From: Novosphingobium sp. FSW06-99
GTDB lineage: Bacteria; Pseudomonadota; Alphaproteobacteria; Sphingomonadales; Sphingomonadaceae
Direction: 5' to 3'
DNA length: 64,000 nt
Assembly (NCBI RefSeq): GCF_001519065.1
Contig: NZ_KQ954253.1
Span: forward strand, 320,087-384,086
Shown: positions 8,141 to 17,940 of the stretch, piece after piece
How the letters are laid out: each line of letters begins with the position of its first letter
How positions within the stretch are numbered: the stretch's first letter is position 1
Made by a program: the position numbers and the translations under genes
Notes under the pieces: model-generated
Told to the model about the DNA's origin: nothing
Database searches by the model: none
The model's input: the letters and a program-made list of their open reading frames with translations, nothing else

Positions 8141-9573
8141 TCTCCGCCCGCCAGATTGCCCACCGCGAGCGCCAGCGTTGCGGCCGCCGACAGCGCCCGA
8201 TACCGCGCATCAGTGGCAAGGTTGCGCGCCGAAATAAGCTGACGTTGTGCCAGTTGCACCTCGGACGTAGCGCCGACTCCGGCCCGATAGGCGGCCGTGG
8301 CGGCATCGAACGTGGTCTGCGCGGCGCGCAACAGGCTTTGTGCGGCGGTGCCGGCCTCAAGCGCGGTGGCCAGTTGGTTGTGCGCGGTGGCAATCTGTCG
8401 CGCCGCCTCCAGCTTGGTGCGTTCAAATGCGGCCTGCGCGGCATCGGCACGATCACGCGCGCCTTCCACCACCGACCGGCGCGCGCCGCCATCGTATAGC
8501 GGCACCGACACGCCTCCCAGGATCGTCCCGCCCCAGTGATGCCCGGTCAGATTGACCGTAGGGGATTCGCCGCCGACCGGAGGAATCGCATTGAGCGCCA
8601 GATCGCCCCCGGCATAGGACCCGGTTGCCGAAACGAACAATTTGGGCCGCTGCGCCGCGCTCGCGGCTTGCGCATCGGCCACGCTCGCCTGATGCGCGGC
8701 ATAGGCCTGCTGCACATCGGGCCGCCGCGCCAGCGCGGCATTGACCACATCATCGACCGCGCCGAGCAGATGCGGGGCCAGCACGGTGTCGGGCAGATCG
8801 GCAATCGTGATCCGGTTCAGCGGCGACAGCCCCATCGCCGCCAGCAGCGTCATATAGCTGTCGCTGGCCGCGCCATTGGCCTCCACTTGCATCAGCGCGG
8901 CCTCGGCGCTGGCCTGATGGGCCTGATCGACCTCGATGACCGTGCCGATCCCGCGATGATAGCGCGCGTTCGCCGATGCCTCGATCGCCTGGGCATCGAC
9001 CACTGCTTGCGCACATCCGGCCAGCCGCGCCCGTGCCGCCATATGCGCATAATAAGCCAGGCTTACCGCATGGATCAGCCGCTGATGCGCCTCGACCAGA
9101 TGCAGATCACCGAACTGGCGGCGTGCATCGGACGCGCGCAGCGCCGCCGCGCGCTCGCCAAAATCGAACAGCAGCCATTGCAGATTGACCACCCCGATCG
9201 CGCCCGAGGTATCGGCATGCAGCGTGCCGCCGATGCCATACGCCGCCGTATAGGACGATCCATTGGCATAACCGCCCAGCACCGCGGCCGTCAGTTGCGG
9301 CAGAAAGGCACTCTTGGCCAACCCTTCGGCGCTGAGCGCCTCGCGCGCCTGATCCCAGGCGATGCGCGTTTCGGGATTGAGCCGCTCGGCCAGATCGATC
9401 AGGTCGGCCAGCGCATAGCGCTGCGCCGGGTCGATTGCCGGGCCATCAGGCAAAGGTCCGACCGACGGATCTGCCGCCAGAACCCAGCGATCGGCGGTCG
9501 CCGCCGCGCCGGGCACCGGCACCGCCGCCATCAATATGCCCGCCAACCAGCAATGCACGCGCAGATCAACCAA
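8137..9573 (-). CDS. TolC-family outer-membrane efflux channel (MdtP-like)
   Basis: About 478 residues. I chose the TTG at 9573 because GGAGG lies 6 nt upstream and the start overlaps the stop of the FUSC gene; a longer in-frame version would have no clean signal peptide. The N terminus (VHCWLAGILMAAVPVPGAAA) is a signal peptide. Two repeats typical of outer-membrane efflux proteins follow, with long alpha-helical segments (about 60-240 and 265-470) and alanine/glutamine-rich heptads. It is the last gene of the ytcA-mdtNOP-like operon and would form the exit duct. Confidence 0.85.
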   Translation of the reverse strand: MVDLRVHCWLAGILMAAVPVPGAAATADRWVLAADPSVGPLPDGPAIDPAQRYALADLIDLAERLNPETRIAWDQAREALSAEGLAKSAFLPQLTAAVLGGYANGSSYTAAYGIGGTLHADTSGAIGVVNLQWLLFDFGERAAALRASDARRQFGDLHLVEAHQRLIHAVSLAYYAHMAARARLAGCAQAVVDAQAIEASANARYHRGIGTVIEVDQAHQASAEAALMQVEANGAASDSYMTLLAAMGLSPLNRITIADLPDTVLAPHLLGAVDDVVNAALARRPDVQQAYAAHQASVADAQAASAAQRPKLFVSATGSYAGGDLALNAIPPVGGESPTVNLTGHHWGGTILGGVSVPLYDGGARRSVVEGARDRADAAQAAFERTKLEAARQIATAHNQLATALEAGTAAQSLLRAAQTTFDAATAAYRAGVGATSEVQLAQRQLISARNLATDARYRALSAAATLALAVGNLAGGD

Positions 9574-11395
9574 GGCATGCCTCCACCTGTTCGAGCGAAT
9601 CCCCCGCGGCGCGCGCGTCACGCTGGTCCGCATCGACGATCAGCCTGTGTTCGATCGCGCACAGCCGGTCGAGCACGGCAGAACGCCGGGCCAGCCACCG
9701 CGCGCCCGGATGCAACCCCCGCGGTTCATAGGCCATCACCGCAATCTCGGCACGGGTCGCCGCCAGCCGCGCATCGAACGCGGCGGCCAGCGCCAGACGC
9801 GCACGCCCCGGCGTGGCGGCAATCGCGCGCAGATCGTCAAGCAGACCGCGCAGGCTGCGCTCCACCGTGCTGCGCAAACTGACCGGCGCAACGCAGGTGA
9901 ACACCAGCCAGACGACCGCATTGCCAAACAGGATGCCGATCACCCGGTCGCGCGCCACCACCAGATCGGTGCCCGCCCCGTTGCCCTGGATGGCACAGAG
10001 ATAAAAGGCAAAGGCGATCTGGAACCCCGCATAGGCGATGCGCGGACTGCCCGCCGCGATCCACGCGGTCGGCACTGTCACCGCAAACACCAGCAGCATG
10101 GGCCCGCCCAGCGAATCGAACCCGGGGATCACCCAGATGATCGCCGCCACCCCCATCGCGGCCCCCATCAGGCACCCGGTGATCCGCAAGGTCAGCTTTT
10201 CGATCGTTTCGGCGGTCGATCCCAGCGCGACCACGTAACAGGTGATCAGGCAAGTGTGGATACCCTGCCAATCCATCAGCGAATAGGCAAGATAGCACAC
10301 TGTGGCCGCCAGCGTGACTTTCAGTGCGTGGAACACATGCACCGGGCTGGTAAACGCATCGGCGACGAAAAAGCCTGCCCTGGGCGCAGGTTGCGCAGGC
10401 TTGGGCACCGCTCGGTCGGCATCGGCCACCCCAAATTCGGCGAGCGTGGCGGCAATGTCGGCGATCTGGCGCGAATCATCGGGCCCAACGAGCGTGACGC
10501 GGCGGGGATATTGGCCGCGCTGGCACACCGCCGCCATCGCCTCGATCCGTTCGGCCAGCGCGCGCCGGCAGGCCGGGGGTACGTCCCGGTCCAAAGCCGC
10601 CACCTGGTGCATCAGCAACTGGCTCGACAGCGCCGCCGCGCGCAGACCGGCCAGATCGCGCGCCGGGGAGGTGCGCTCGATCGCGGCGAGGCGCAGCCAG
10701 GCCAGGATCGGCGCAACCCCTTCGGCAATGTCGCGCTCCAGCGCGGCGGCAGCGCCCGCCCGATCGCGCACCACCGCCGCAACGACGCGCAGGCGCCGCG
10801 CCAGCGCACGCTCGACCAGCGCGCGCGGCGCAGGCGCCGCGACCAGATTGACGAGCACCGACACCCCTGCCGGAATGCCCGCGATCAGCCAGGTATAGAG
10901 CAGCCCGCGCGTGGCGATTTCGCCAGCAGGCACCGATCCCAGCACCGCCAGCGCATAGACCACGCAAACTCCGATGACCGGCGCGAGCGGGCGCAGCTTG
11001 CTCGCCGAGCCCAGAAACATCAGCACGAACGACATCCCCGCCATCGTCGCCAGTTGCAAAACCGGATGATCCAGCACCACTTCGGCCAGCCCCAGCACGA
11101 TCAGCAGAATGAGTGTGAACACCGCCAGCAGGACCAGATTGAGCACCACGCTGGTGACCCGGTCGGGCTTGTTGAGAAAAAACGCCAGATAGACCGTCAG
11201 CGCGGCTTCGGGTGTCCCATAAAGCTCGGTAACAGCCAATGTCAGCGCGGCAATCGCCGCCAGCCGCAGCGCAAACCCCGCGCGCCCGTCGGCGGGCACC
11301 ACCAGATCGTGCCACAACGACCGCCATTGCCCGGCTATCCGCTTGGTCGCCACAACGCCGGTATCGGGCGCAGTGTCAGCGACAGGCGGCGCCAC
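9566..11395 (-). CDS. FUSC/aromatic-acid-exporter inner-membrane protein (MdtO-like)
   Basis: About 609 residues from the GTG at 11395, which has GGAG 7 nt upstream; the in-frame GTG at 11422 is an alternative. The protein has two sets of clustered membrane helices (about 40-180 and 350-510) separated by cytoplasmic regions, the layout of the FUSC/AaeB family. Visible hydrophobic blocks include IAALTLAVTELYG and YVVALGSTAETIEKL. With the HlyD-type protein upstream and the TolC-type protein downstream it forms a tripartite exporter, probably for aromatic acids or hydrophobic toxicants. Substrate is inferred from family only. Confidence 0.85.
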   Translation of the reverse strand: MAPPVADTAPDTGVVATKRIAGQWRSLWHDLVVPADGRAGFALRLAAIAALTLAVTELYGTPEAALTVYLAFFLNKPDRVTSVVLNLVLLAVFTLILLIVLGLAEVVLDHPVLQLATMAGMSFVLMFLGSASKLRPLAPVIGVCVVYALAVLGSVPAGEIATRGLLYTWLIAGIPAGVSVLVNLVAAPAPRALVERALARRLRVVAAVVRDRAGAAAALERDIAEGVAPILAWLRLAAIERTSPARDLAGLRAAALSSQLLMHQVAALDRDVPPACRRALAERIEAMAAVCQRGQYPRRVTLVGPDDSRQIADIAATLAEFGVADADRAVPKPAQPAPRAGFFVADAFTSPVHVFHALKVTLAATVCYLAYSLMDWQGIHTCLITCYVVALGSTAETIEKLTLRITGCLMGAAMGVAAIIWVIPGFDSLGGPMLLVFAVTVPTAWIAAGSPRIAYAGFQIAFAFYLCAIQGNGAGTDLVVARDRVIGILFGNAVVWLVFTCVAPVSLRSTVERSLRGLLDDLRAIAATPGRARLALAAAFDARLAATRAEIAVMAYEPRGLHPGARWLARRSAVLDRLCAIEHRLIVDADQRDARAAGDSLEQVEACLG

Positions 11396-12425
11396 GGCGA
11401 ATCTCCACCACCGCGCTCGCACCGATCCGCATCAGGTCGGATGGCGGATGGTCCAGCCGCACCCGCACCGGAAACCGCTGTTCGACCCGCACCCAGTTCA
11501 ACGCCTTTTCGACATAGGGCACCGATCGCGGCAGATCGATCTTGCCCGCGTCGAGCACCCCGGCGCCGATACCGTCGACCACGCCATGGATCGCACGGGC
11601 CCGGTCGGTCAGCGCATAGACCGTCGCGCAATCGCCGACATGGATGCGCGCGAGCGCGGTCTCGCGAAAATTGGCGCTGGCAAACCAGCGCCCGGTGTCG
11701 ATCAGCGTGAACAGCGCCTGCGACGGGGCAACCACTTCGCCGGGCGTAACCCCCAGCCCGACCACACGGCCATCGTGGGGCGCGCGCACTTCGGTATCGG
11801 CCAGCGCCTTGCGCGCCAGCGCCAGCGCGGCTTCGCGCGCGGCAATCGTCGCCTGTGATGCGGCGGGCGTGTCGATCGCCTTGCGGGTGGCGGTGCTCTG
11901 TTCGCGCGCCTGCGCCAGCGAGGTCTGCGCATCGTGCAGCGCGACTTGTGCCTGATCGAGTTGTTGCATCGGGACATAGCCCTGTTCGGCCAGCGGGCGC
12001 AGCCGATCGACCGTGCGCGCGGCCAGATCGCGGTTGGCCAGCGCGCGACCGATCTGGTCATCAGCGACGGTGGCGGTCGATCGCTGGGTGTTGATCGCAC
12101 GTTGCTGCGTCGCCAGCGTGGCGCGCGCCAGCGCCAGATCGGCTTCGGCCTGGGCCACGGTCGCGCGATAGGTTTCGGGATCGATCGCCAGCAGCAGGTC
12201 GCCCGCCTTGACCGCGCCGTTTTCCTCTACCCCGATGCGCACGACACGCCCGCCCACGGTCGGCGCAACATGCACTACATCGGCATCAATGGTGGCATCA
12301 TCGGTGGCCGGATCAGCCTGTGCCCGATCGAGCGCGATCACCGCCAGCCAGACCGCCAGCACCACGATCGCCACCGCGACCAGTTTGCCCCACACGGGTT
12401 TGCGCGCAACGCCCGCGGTTTCCAT
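11376..12425 (-). CDS. HlyD/EmrA-type membrane fusion protein (MdtN-like)
   Basis: About 349 residues from ATG 12425, one base after the stop of the preceding gene; an in-frame TTG at 12443 is possible. One N-terminal membrane helix (LVAVAIVVLAVWLAVIAL), then a lipoyl half-motif (VHVAPTVGGRVVRIGVEENGAVKAGDLLLAIDP, about 45-80, given here only as landmarks VGGRV and KAGDLL). A long alpha-hairpin (about 85-190) and the second lipoyl half (VRAPHDGRVVGLGVTPGEVV) follow. It bridges the FUSC pump to the outer-membrane channel. Confidence 0.88.
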   Translation of the reverse strand: METAGVARKPVWGKLVAVAIVVLAVWLAVIALDRAQADPATDDATIDADVVHVAPTVGGRVVRIGVEENGAVKAGDLLLAIDPETYRATVAQAEADLALARATLATQQRAINTQRSTATVADDQIGRALANRDLAARTVDRLRPLAEQGYVPMQQLDQAQVALHDAQTSLAQAREQSTATRKAIDTPAASQATIAAREAALALARKALADTEVRAPHDGRVVGLGVTPGEVVAPSQALFTLIDTGRWFASANFRETALARIHVGDCATVYALTDRARAIHGVVDGIGAGVLDAGKIDLPRSVPYVEKALNWVRVEQRFPVRVRLDHPPSDLMRIGASAVVEIRRGAACR

Positions 12426-12426
12426 C

Positions 12427-12717
12427 TCAGTGTCCAAAGCCAACCAGCCAGATCAGGCAGGCAACAATCAGCCCGCACGCCGCACACACCGCCAATTGGC
12501 CGGGAATGGCGTCGGCCAGCCCGCTGCCAACCATCACGCCCCGCGCCACACAGGCCGCCAGCACCCCGATCACCGCGCATAACAGCCAGACCGGGAACCA
12601 CGCACCAAACAGCCCGATGGTCGGCGCCGCACCCGCCGAACAGCCACCGAGCGGCGCCACCATCATCATCCCGATCGCTCGGCACGCGATCCGGGCCCCA
12701 CCAGAAAGTCTGCGCAT
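12427..12717 (-). CDS. YtcA-type small membrane lipoprotein
   Basis: 96 residues with a lipobox (MMVAPLGGCS, Cys26) and two hydrophobic helices (GAWFPVWLLCAVIGVLAACV and LAVCAACGLIVACLIWLVGF). The PTIGLFGAWFPVWLLC stretch matches the YtcA family, whose Escherichia coli member sits beside mdtN-mdtO-mdtP. The same order here supports the call. First gene of the efflux operon; its role is not established. Confidence 0.75.
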   Translation of the reverse strand: MRRLSGGARIACRAIGMMMVAPLGGCSAGAAPTIGLFGAWFPVWLLCAVIGVLAACVARGVMVGSGLADAIPGQLAVCAACGLIVACLIWLVGFGH

Positions 12718-13092
12718 TGGCTCGATCCTTGTGCTTAGCCGCATGGCCCGATCCGGTCCTGGCGAGTGGGGCACTCGCGCCTGTTGTGGCACGCAGGACC
12801 AGACTTGTCCGGTTTTTCGCGCGCCGGTCAAGCGCCGCGCGAACGCCGGACCGGTGCGCTGCGCGCGCTATCACCGCCTTTGATCGGGGTTGCGCGGATT
12901 GGGGCGGCGGCGCCCGTTTATGAGCATATGTGGCGTTCAAATCTGCGCCGCAAATATTTGCAAAACCGGGTGCGCGCTATGAGTTTAATTCAATTAATTT
13001 GGTAGAGTATTCCGCCTATCTCCGCGCAGCAACCTGGCAAGACCGCACCGCACAACGGGCGCTTGCCGCACTCGCATGGGGGTACACTTACG
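12718..13092. promoter_or_regulatory. Divergent control region with a GCAAATATTTGC palindrome
   Basis: This 375-nt gap separates the efflux operon (leftward) from the TonB receptor (rightward). I see no credible gene in it. From about 12910 it becomes AT-rich, with a perfect 12-bp palindrome GCAAATATTTGC at 12950-12961 and an AT stretch TTTAATTCAATTAATTT at about 12985. These could be an operator and a promoter for the receptor. No Fur- or LysR-type consensus could be assigned with confidence. Confidence 0.35.
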
Positions 13093-15621
13093 ATGAAACG
13101 TTCCATTAGCTTGCTGTTTGCAGGCAGCGCGCTGGCGCTGTTTGCGCCGATCGCCGCACATGCGGCCAATGCACCCGCTCCGACCAGCGATGCCCCGGCC
13201 ACCGAGGCGCCTGCGACCAACACCGACATCATCGTGACCGGCACGCGCACCACCGGCACACGCGCCGCCGACAGCGCCGCGCCGATCCAGATCATCGGCA
13301 CGTCCGCCTTCGCGTCGGTCGGTCAGCAGGATCTGACCCAGGTGCTGGCGCAGTCGCTGCCCTCGTTCAATTTCCAGGCATTCGGCGGCGACACCGCCAA
13401 CCTGACGCTGTCGGCCGCCCTGCGCGGGCTCAGCCCCAACGACACGCTGGTGCTGGTCAACGGCAAGCGCCGCCACTTCACCTCGAACCTCGCGGTCGAT
13501 TCGGGCAGCCCCTACAGCGGTTCGGCCACCACCGACTTCAGCTTCATCCCGACCGCCGAAATCGCCCGTATCGAAGTCTTGCAGGACGGCGCCTCGGCGC
13601 AATACGGGTCCGATGCGATCGGCGGCGTGATCAACGTGATCCTCAAGAACGCCGACCACGGCGGATCGTGGGACGTGACCGGCGGGCAATATTACCAGGG
13701 CGACGGCAAGACCGCCGCGACCGCGCTCAACTATGGCTTCAAGCTGGGCGATCGCGGGTTCCTGAACCTGACCGGCGAGTACAAGTTTCACGATTTCAGC
13801 CAGCGCGGTGGCGCCGACTATCGCGTCTATGGCAGCTTTGCCGCCAATCCGGTGGCGGCGGCGGGCATCCAGGCCAATCCCGACAACCCCGACGTGAACC
13901 ATATTGTCGGCGACGCGAAATATTCGCTCTACAACGTCGATTTCAACGCCGGGTATGACCTGACCGACGCCATCCATGCCTATGCCTTTGGCGGCTATGG
14001 CAATCGCGCCGCCTACTCGTATGAAAACTACCGCGCTGCCAACAAGGTCGAAGGCACCACCAGCACCGGCGCAACGGTCATCCCGTTCCCCACCGGCTTC
14101 AATCCGCTGGAAAGCATCCGTGAAGAGGATTTCTCGTTCACGGCCGGTCTGAAAGGCGAAGTTTCCGGCTGGAACTGGGATCTGTCGCAGACCTACGGGC
14201 GTGATGCGAATGCGATCTACACGCTCAATTCCGCCAACATCACGGTCTACGACGACATCCAGTCGCAGAATTCCAGCCCGGTCCTGCCGCAGCGCAATTT
14301 CTATGTCGGATCGCTGGTCAACAGCGAATGGGCCACCGATCTCGGCGTAACCCGCGATTTCGACGTCGGTTTTGCCAAGCCGGTGACTTTGGCGTTCGGC
14401 GGACAGTACCGTTATGACCGCTACGAGATCGATGCCGGCGAAGCCAATTCCTATCTGGGCTCGGGCGCGCAGTCGAATCCTGGGATCGAGCCGAACGATG
14501 CCGGGGTCAACGGTCGCAAGGCCTATGCCGCCTATATCGATGTGGCGATCCAGCCGATCAATCCGTTCAAGATCGACCTGGCCGGGCGCTATGAACACTA
14601 TTCCGAATTCGGCGACGTGTGGACCGGCAAGGCCACCGCGCGCTATGACATCAGCCCTGCCTTTGCGTTGCGCGGCACGGTTTCCAACGGGTTCCGCGCG
14701 CCGACGCTGGCCGAGGAATACTACACCTCGGTAAACGTTTCGCCGACCAGCGTGGCCGGCCAGATCCAGGCAGATTCGCCCACCGCGCAGGCGCTCGGCT
14801 TCAACAAGCTGCAGCCCGAAAAATCGACCAACTATTCGATCGGCTTTGTCGCGCACCCCGTCTCAAAGCTGCAGATCACCGCCGATGCCTATGAGATCCA
14901 GTTGCGCAACCGCATCGTTGGCACCTCTGTGCTGGGTATCAACGGGGGCGTGGTCTATTCGCAGAACGTGCTCAACGCGTTGCAAAATCTTGGCGTGACA
15001 GCGGGCGGAGCGACCAGCGAAGCGGTCGATCTGTTCACCAACGGCGCCAACACCAGCACCAAGGGTGTCGAAGCCACCGCCAGCTACGCCACCGATTTTG
15101 GCAGCGCGGGCAAAATCGACTGGACGCTGGGCTTCAACTACAACACCACCAAGGCAACCGCGCTGCCCAGCCTGCCCACCGCGGTGCAAAATGTCGCGCT
15201 CGGCCAGGTCCAGTTGTTGACGCCCAACGCGCTCAGCGCGCTGACCACCGCCACGCCCAAGGTCAAATCGATCCTCAACGCGCTTTACAGCAATGGTCGT
15301 TTCTCGCTCAATCTGCGTGAGACGCTCTATGGGAATGCCAGCGAATGGGTCAGCCCGACCGGAACCGGATCGGGCAACGGCGCCACGCTTGAACGCACCG
15401 GCACCGCCGCGATCACCGACATCGATGTGGGCTACAAAGTGACGCGGTCGATCCGCGTCGACTTTGGCGCCAACAACCTGTTCGACAAGAAGGCGCCGAC
15501 CCGTCCCAACTACAACGGATCGCCCGCCGATGGCAGCGCGGTGCTCAACGCCCCGATCGGCTTTACGCCCTGGGGGATCGACGGCGGCTACTACTACGCC
15601 AAGGCCACGTTCACGTTCTGA
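13093..15621 (+). CDS. TonB-dependent outer-membrane receptor
   Basis: 842 residues from ATG 13093 (MKRSISLLFAGSALALF), which begins at the signal peptide; an upstream in-frame ATG at 13063 would only lengthen it. A DIIVTGTR segment near residue 40 is the TonB box region. The plug domain (about 60-180) includes LRGLSPNDTLVLVNGKRR and ARIEVLQDGASAQYGSDAIGG. The rest is beta-barrel, ending in the aromatic terminal strand YYAKATFTF. It takes up siderophores, vitamins or plant-derived compounds; no neighbour indicates the substrate. Confidence 0.93.
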   Translation: MKRSISLLFAGSALALFAPIAAHAANAPAPTSDAPATEAPATNTDIIVTGTRTTGTRAADSAAPIQIIGTSAFASVGQQDLTQVLAQSLPSFNFQAFGGDTANLTLSAALRGLSPNDTLVLVNGKRRHFTSNLAVDSGSPYSGSATTDFSFIPTAEIARIEVLQDGASAQYGSDAIGGVINVILKNADHGGSWDVTGGQYYQGDGKTAATALNYGFKLGDRGFLNLTGEYKFHDFSQRGGADYRVYGSFAANPVAAAGIQANPDNPDVNHIVGDAKYSLYNVDFNAGYDLTDAIHAYAFGGYGNRAAYSYENYRAANKVEGTTSTGATVIPFPTGFNPLESIREEDFSFTAGLKGEVSGWNWDLSQTYGRDANAIYTLNSANITVYDDIQSQNSSPVLPQRNFYVGSLVNSEWATDLGVTRDFDVGFAKPVTLAFGGQYRYDRYEIDAGEANSYLGSGAQSNPGIEPNDAGVNGRKAYAAYIDVAIQPINPFKIDLAGRYEHYSEFGDVWTGKATARYDISPAFALRGTVSNGFRAPTLAEEYYTSVNVSPTSVAGQIQADSPTAQALGFNKLQPEKSTNYSIGFVAHPVSKLQITADAYEIQLRNRIVGTSVLGINGGVVYSQNVLNALQNLGVTAGGATSEAVDLFTNGANTSTKGVEATASYATDFGSAGKIDWTLGFNYNTTKATALPSLPTAVQNVALGQVQLLTPNALSALTTATPKVKSILNALYSNGRFSLNLRETLYGNASEWVSPTGTGSGNGATLERTGTAAITDIDVGYKVTRSIRVDFGANNLFDKKAPTRPNYNGSPADGSAVLNAPIGFTPWGIDGGYYYAKATFTF

Positions 15622-15902
15622 CGCGCGTCCGATGGTCGATTTCTCGCCTGTCGTATCGACGCGACACACCCCTGTGTGCCGCGCCCGCCCCACCCGGCCA
15701 ATGTCCGTCAGGTCCTTTGCGGACAGCGAGCCGGGTGTGGGCCGCGCATTTTTTACCTCTCGTGGCGGAAAAAATGCGCAAGAATGGTGGTATCATCCTG
15801 CATTTTCCACTGCACGTCGCAAACCCGTGCTTTCCCGGCTTGGATTTTCGCGCGAATTGCCGCTAGCTGTGCCTCTTCAACAATTCAGGGATGTTTCCAG
15901 CA

Positions 15903-16178
15903 ATGAACAACAGTGATCTTGCCGATACGATTGCGGCCGCGCACGGGCTGACCAAGGCCGATGCCCGCAAGCTGGTTGATGGCGTGTTCGCCGAGATTGC
16001 GGCTGCGGCGGCCAAGGGCGACGAAATTGCGTTGAACGGCTTCGGCAAGTTCAAGGTGAAGGAAACCCCGGCCCGCGAAGGTCGCAACCCCTCGACCGGG
16101 GCGACGATCCAGATCGCAGCCGCGAAAAAGCTGACTTTTGCGCCTGCCAAGGCGGTGAAGGACAAGCTGAACGGATAA
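15903..16178 (+). CDS. HU-family DNA-binding protein
   Basis: 91 residues from ATG 15903 (MNNSDLADTIA); an ATG four codons upstream is less typical of the family. It has the usual HU/IHF fold: N-terminal helices (LADTIAAAHGLTKADARKLVDGVF), the GFGKFKVKETPAREGRNPSTG arm region (landmarks GFGKF and GRNPSTG) and the C-terminal strand and helix. It binds and bends DNA as a dimer in the nucleoid. Monocistronic, with a strong terminator directly after the stop. The 281-nt gap before it is non-coding. Confidence 0.95.
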   Translation: MNNSDLADTIAAAHGLTKADARKLVDGVFAEIAAAAAKGDEIALNGFGKFKVKETPAREGRNPSTGATIQIAAAKKLTFAPAKAVKDKLNG

Positions 16179-16187
16179 TCTGCCAGG

Positions 16188-16216
16188 GCGCCCTGCCAGT
16201 CTTGGCAGGGCGCTTT
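16188..16216 (+). terminator. Rho-independent terminator of the HU gene
   Basis: A perfect 11-bp stem, GCGCCCTGCCA (16188-16198) with TGGCAGGGCGC (16203-16213), closes a GTCT loop and is followed by TTT. It lies 10 nt after the HU stop codon. Confidence 0.85.
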
Positions 16217-16276
16217 GTCATCCCCAGATAGCATCAGAGCGTTATGCGCTGCGATGCGATTCCGGGGAGACAAGCG

Positions 16277-17269
<993 letters not shown>

Positions 17270-17324
17270 CCGCGCCGCGCGATCCGGCGTAGCATGTGCG
17301 CGCAATCAAGGGGGAGGCGTGTCG

Positions 17325-17648
17325 ATGCTGGTGGTAACAACCGAAAACGTGGCAGGCTATCGCGTGACCGCAATCCAGGGCCAGTGCTTTGGCGTGGTCG
17401 TGCGCAGCCGGGGGCTGGCGGGGAACATCGCCGCCGGGTTGCGGTCGCTGTTCGGCGGCGAGATCAAGGAATATACCTCTCTGCTGGAACAGGCGCGCCG
17501 CCATGCGGTCGATCGCATGGTGCAGAACGCGCAAGCGATGGGCGCCAACGCGATCGTGATGATGCGATTTGATTCATCGGAGATTGGCCAGACGATGAGC
17601 GAAATCGTCGCCTATGGCACCGCCGCCACAATTGTTCCGGTCGAATAG
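17325..17648 (+). CDS. YbjQ/UPF0145-family protein
   Basis: 107 residues. ATG 17325 has GGGGGAGG 7 nt upstream; the GTG at 17319 is too close to that site. The sequence (MLVVTTENVAGYRV ... GVVVRSRGLAGNIAAGLRSLFGGEIKEYT ... ANAIVMMRFDSSEI ... AYGTAATIV) is a full-length match in pattern to the YbjQ family, a small alpha/beta fold that forms a pentameric ring. Molecular function unknown. It is probably co-transcribed with the membrane protein starting 4 nt after its stop. Confidence 0.85.
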   Translation: MLVVTTENVAGYRVTAIQGQCFGVVVRSRGLAGNIAAGLRSLFGGEIKEYTSLLEQARRHAVDRMVQNAQAMGANAIVMMRFDSSEIGQTMSEIVAYGTAATIVPVE

Positions 17649-17652
17649 GCGA

Positions 17653-17940
17653 ATGTTGCGGATCCTCCTGATCGCGCTGGCGGGCACCGGGCTGGTCGCG
17701 CTGATCTTGGCCGATTGGCTGGAAGGCCGCAGCTATCTGCCCGCAACCGTCGGCGCCGGGATCGTGCTGGCGGGCCTGCTGTTTGAAAACCGCCGTTACA
17801 AACGGGTGCTGGACACCGCACCGGGCACCGGCTGGCAGGCGACCGGCGAACGCTTTGTCGATCCCGACAGCGGCAAGCTGGTCGCGGTGTTCTTCAATCC
17901 GGCCACCGGCGAACGCCGCTACGTCGACGCCGACGCCTGA
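17653..17940 (+). CDS. Small membrane protein, unknown function
   Basis: 95 residues. Two hydrophobic segments (LRILLIALAGTGLVALILA and YLPATVGAGIVLAGLLF) form a helical hairpin, followed by a soluble tail of about 50 residues with GERFVDPDSGKLVAVFFNPATGERRYV. The tail is beta-rich and might face the cytoplasm. Its stop abuts the stop of hpnN at a TGATCA palindrome. No family recognised. Confidence 0.65.
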   Translation: MLRILLIALAGTGLVALILADWLEGRSYLPATVGAGIVLAGLLFENRRYKRVLDTAPGTGWQATGERFVDPDSGKLVAVFFNPATGERRYVDADA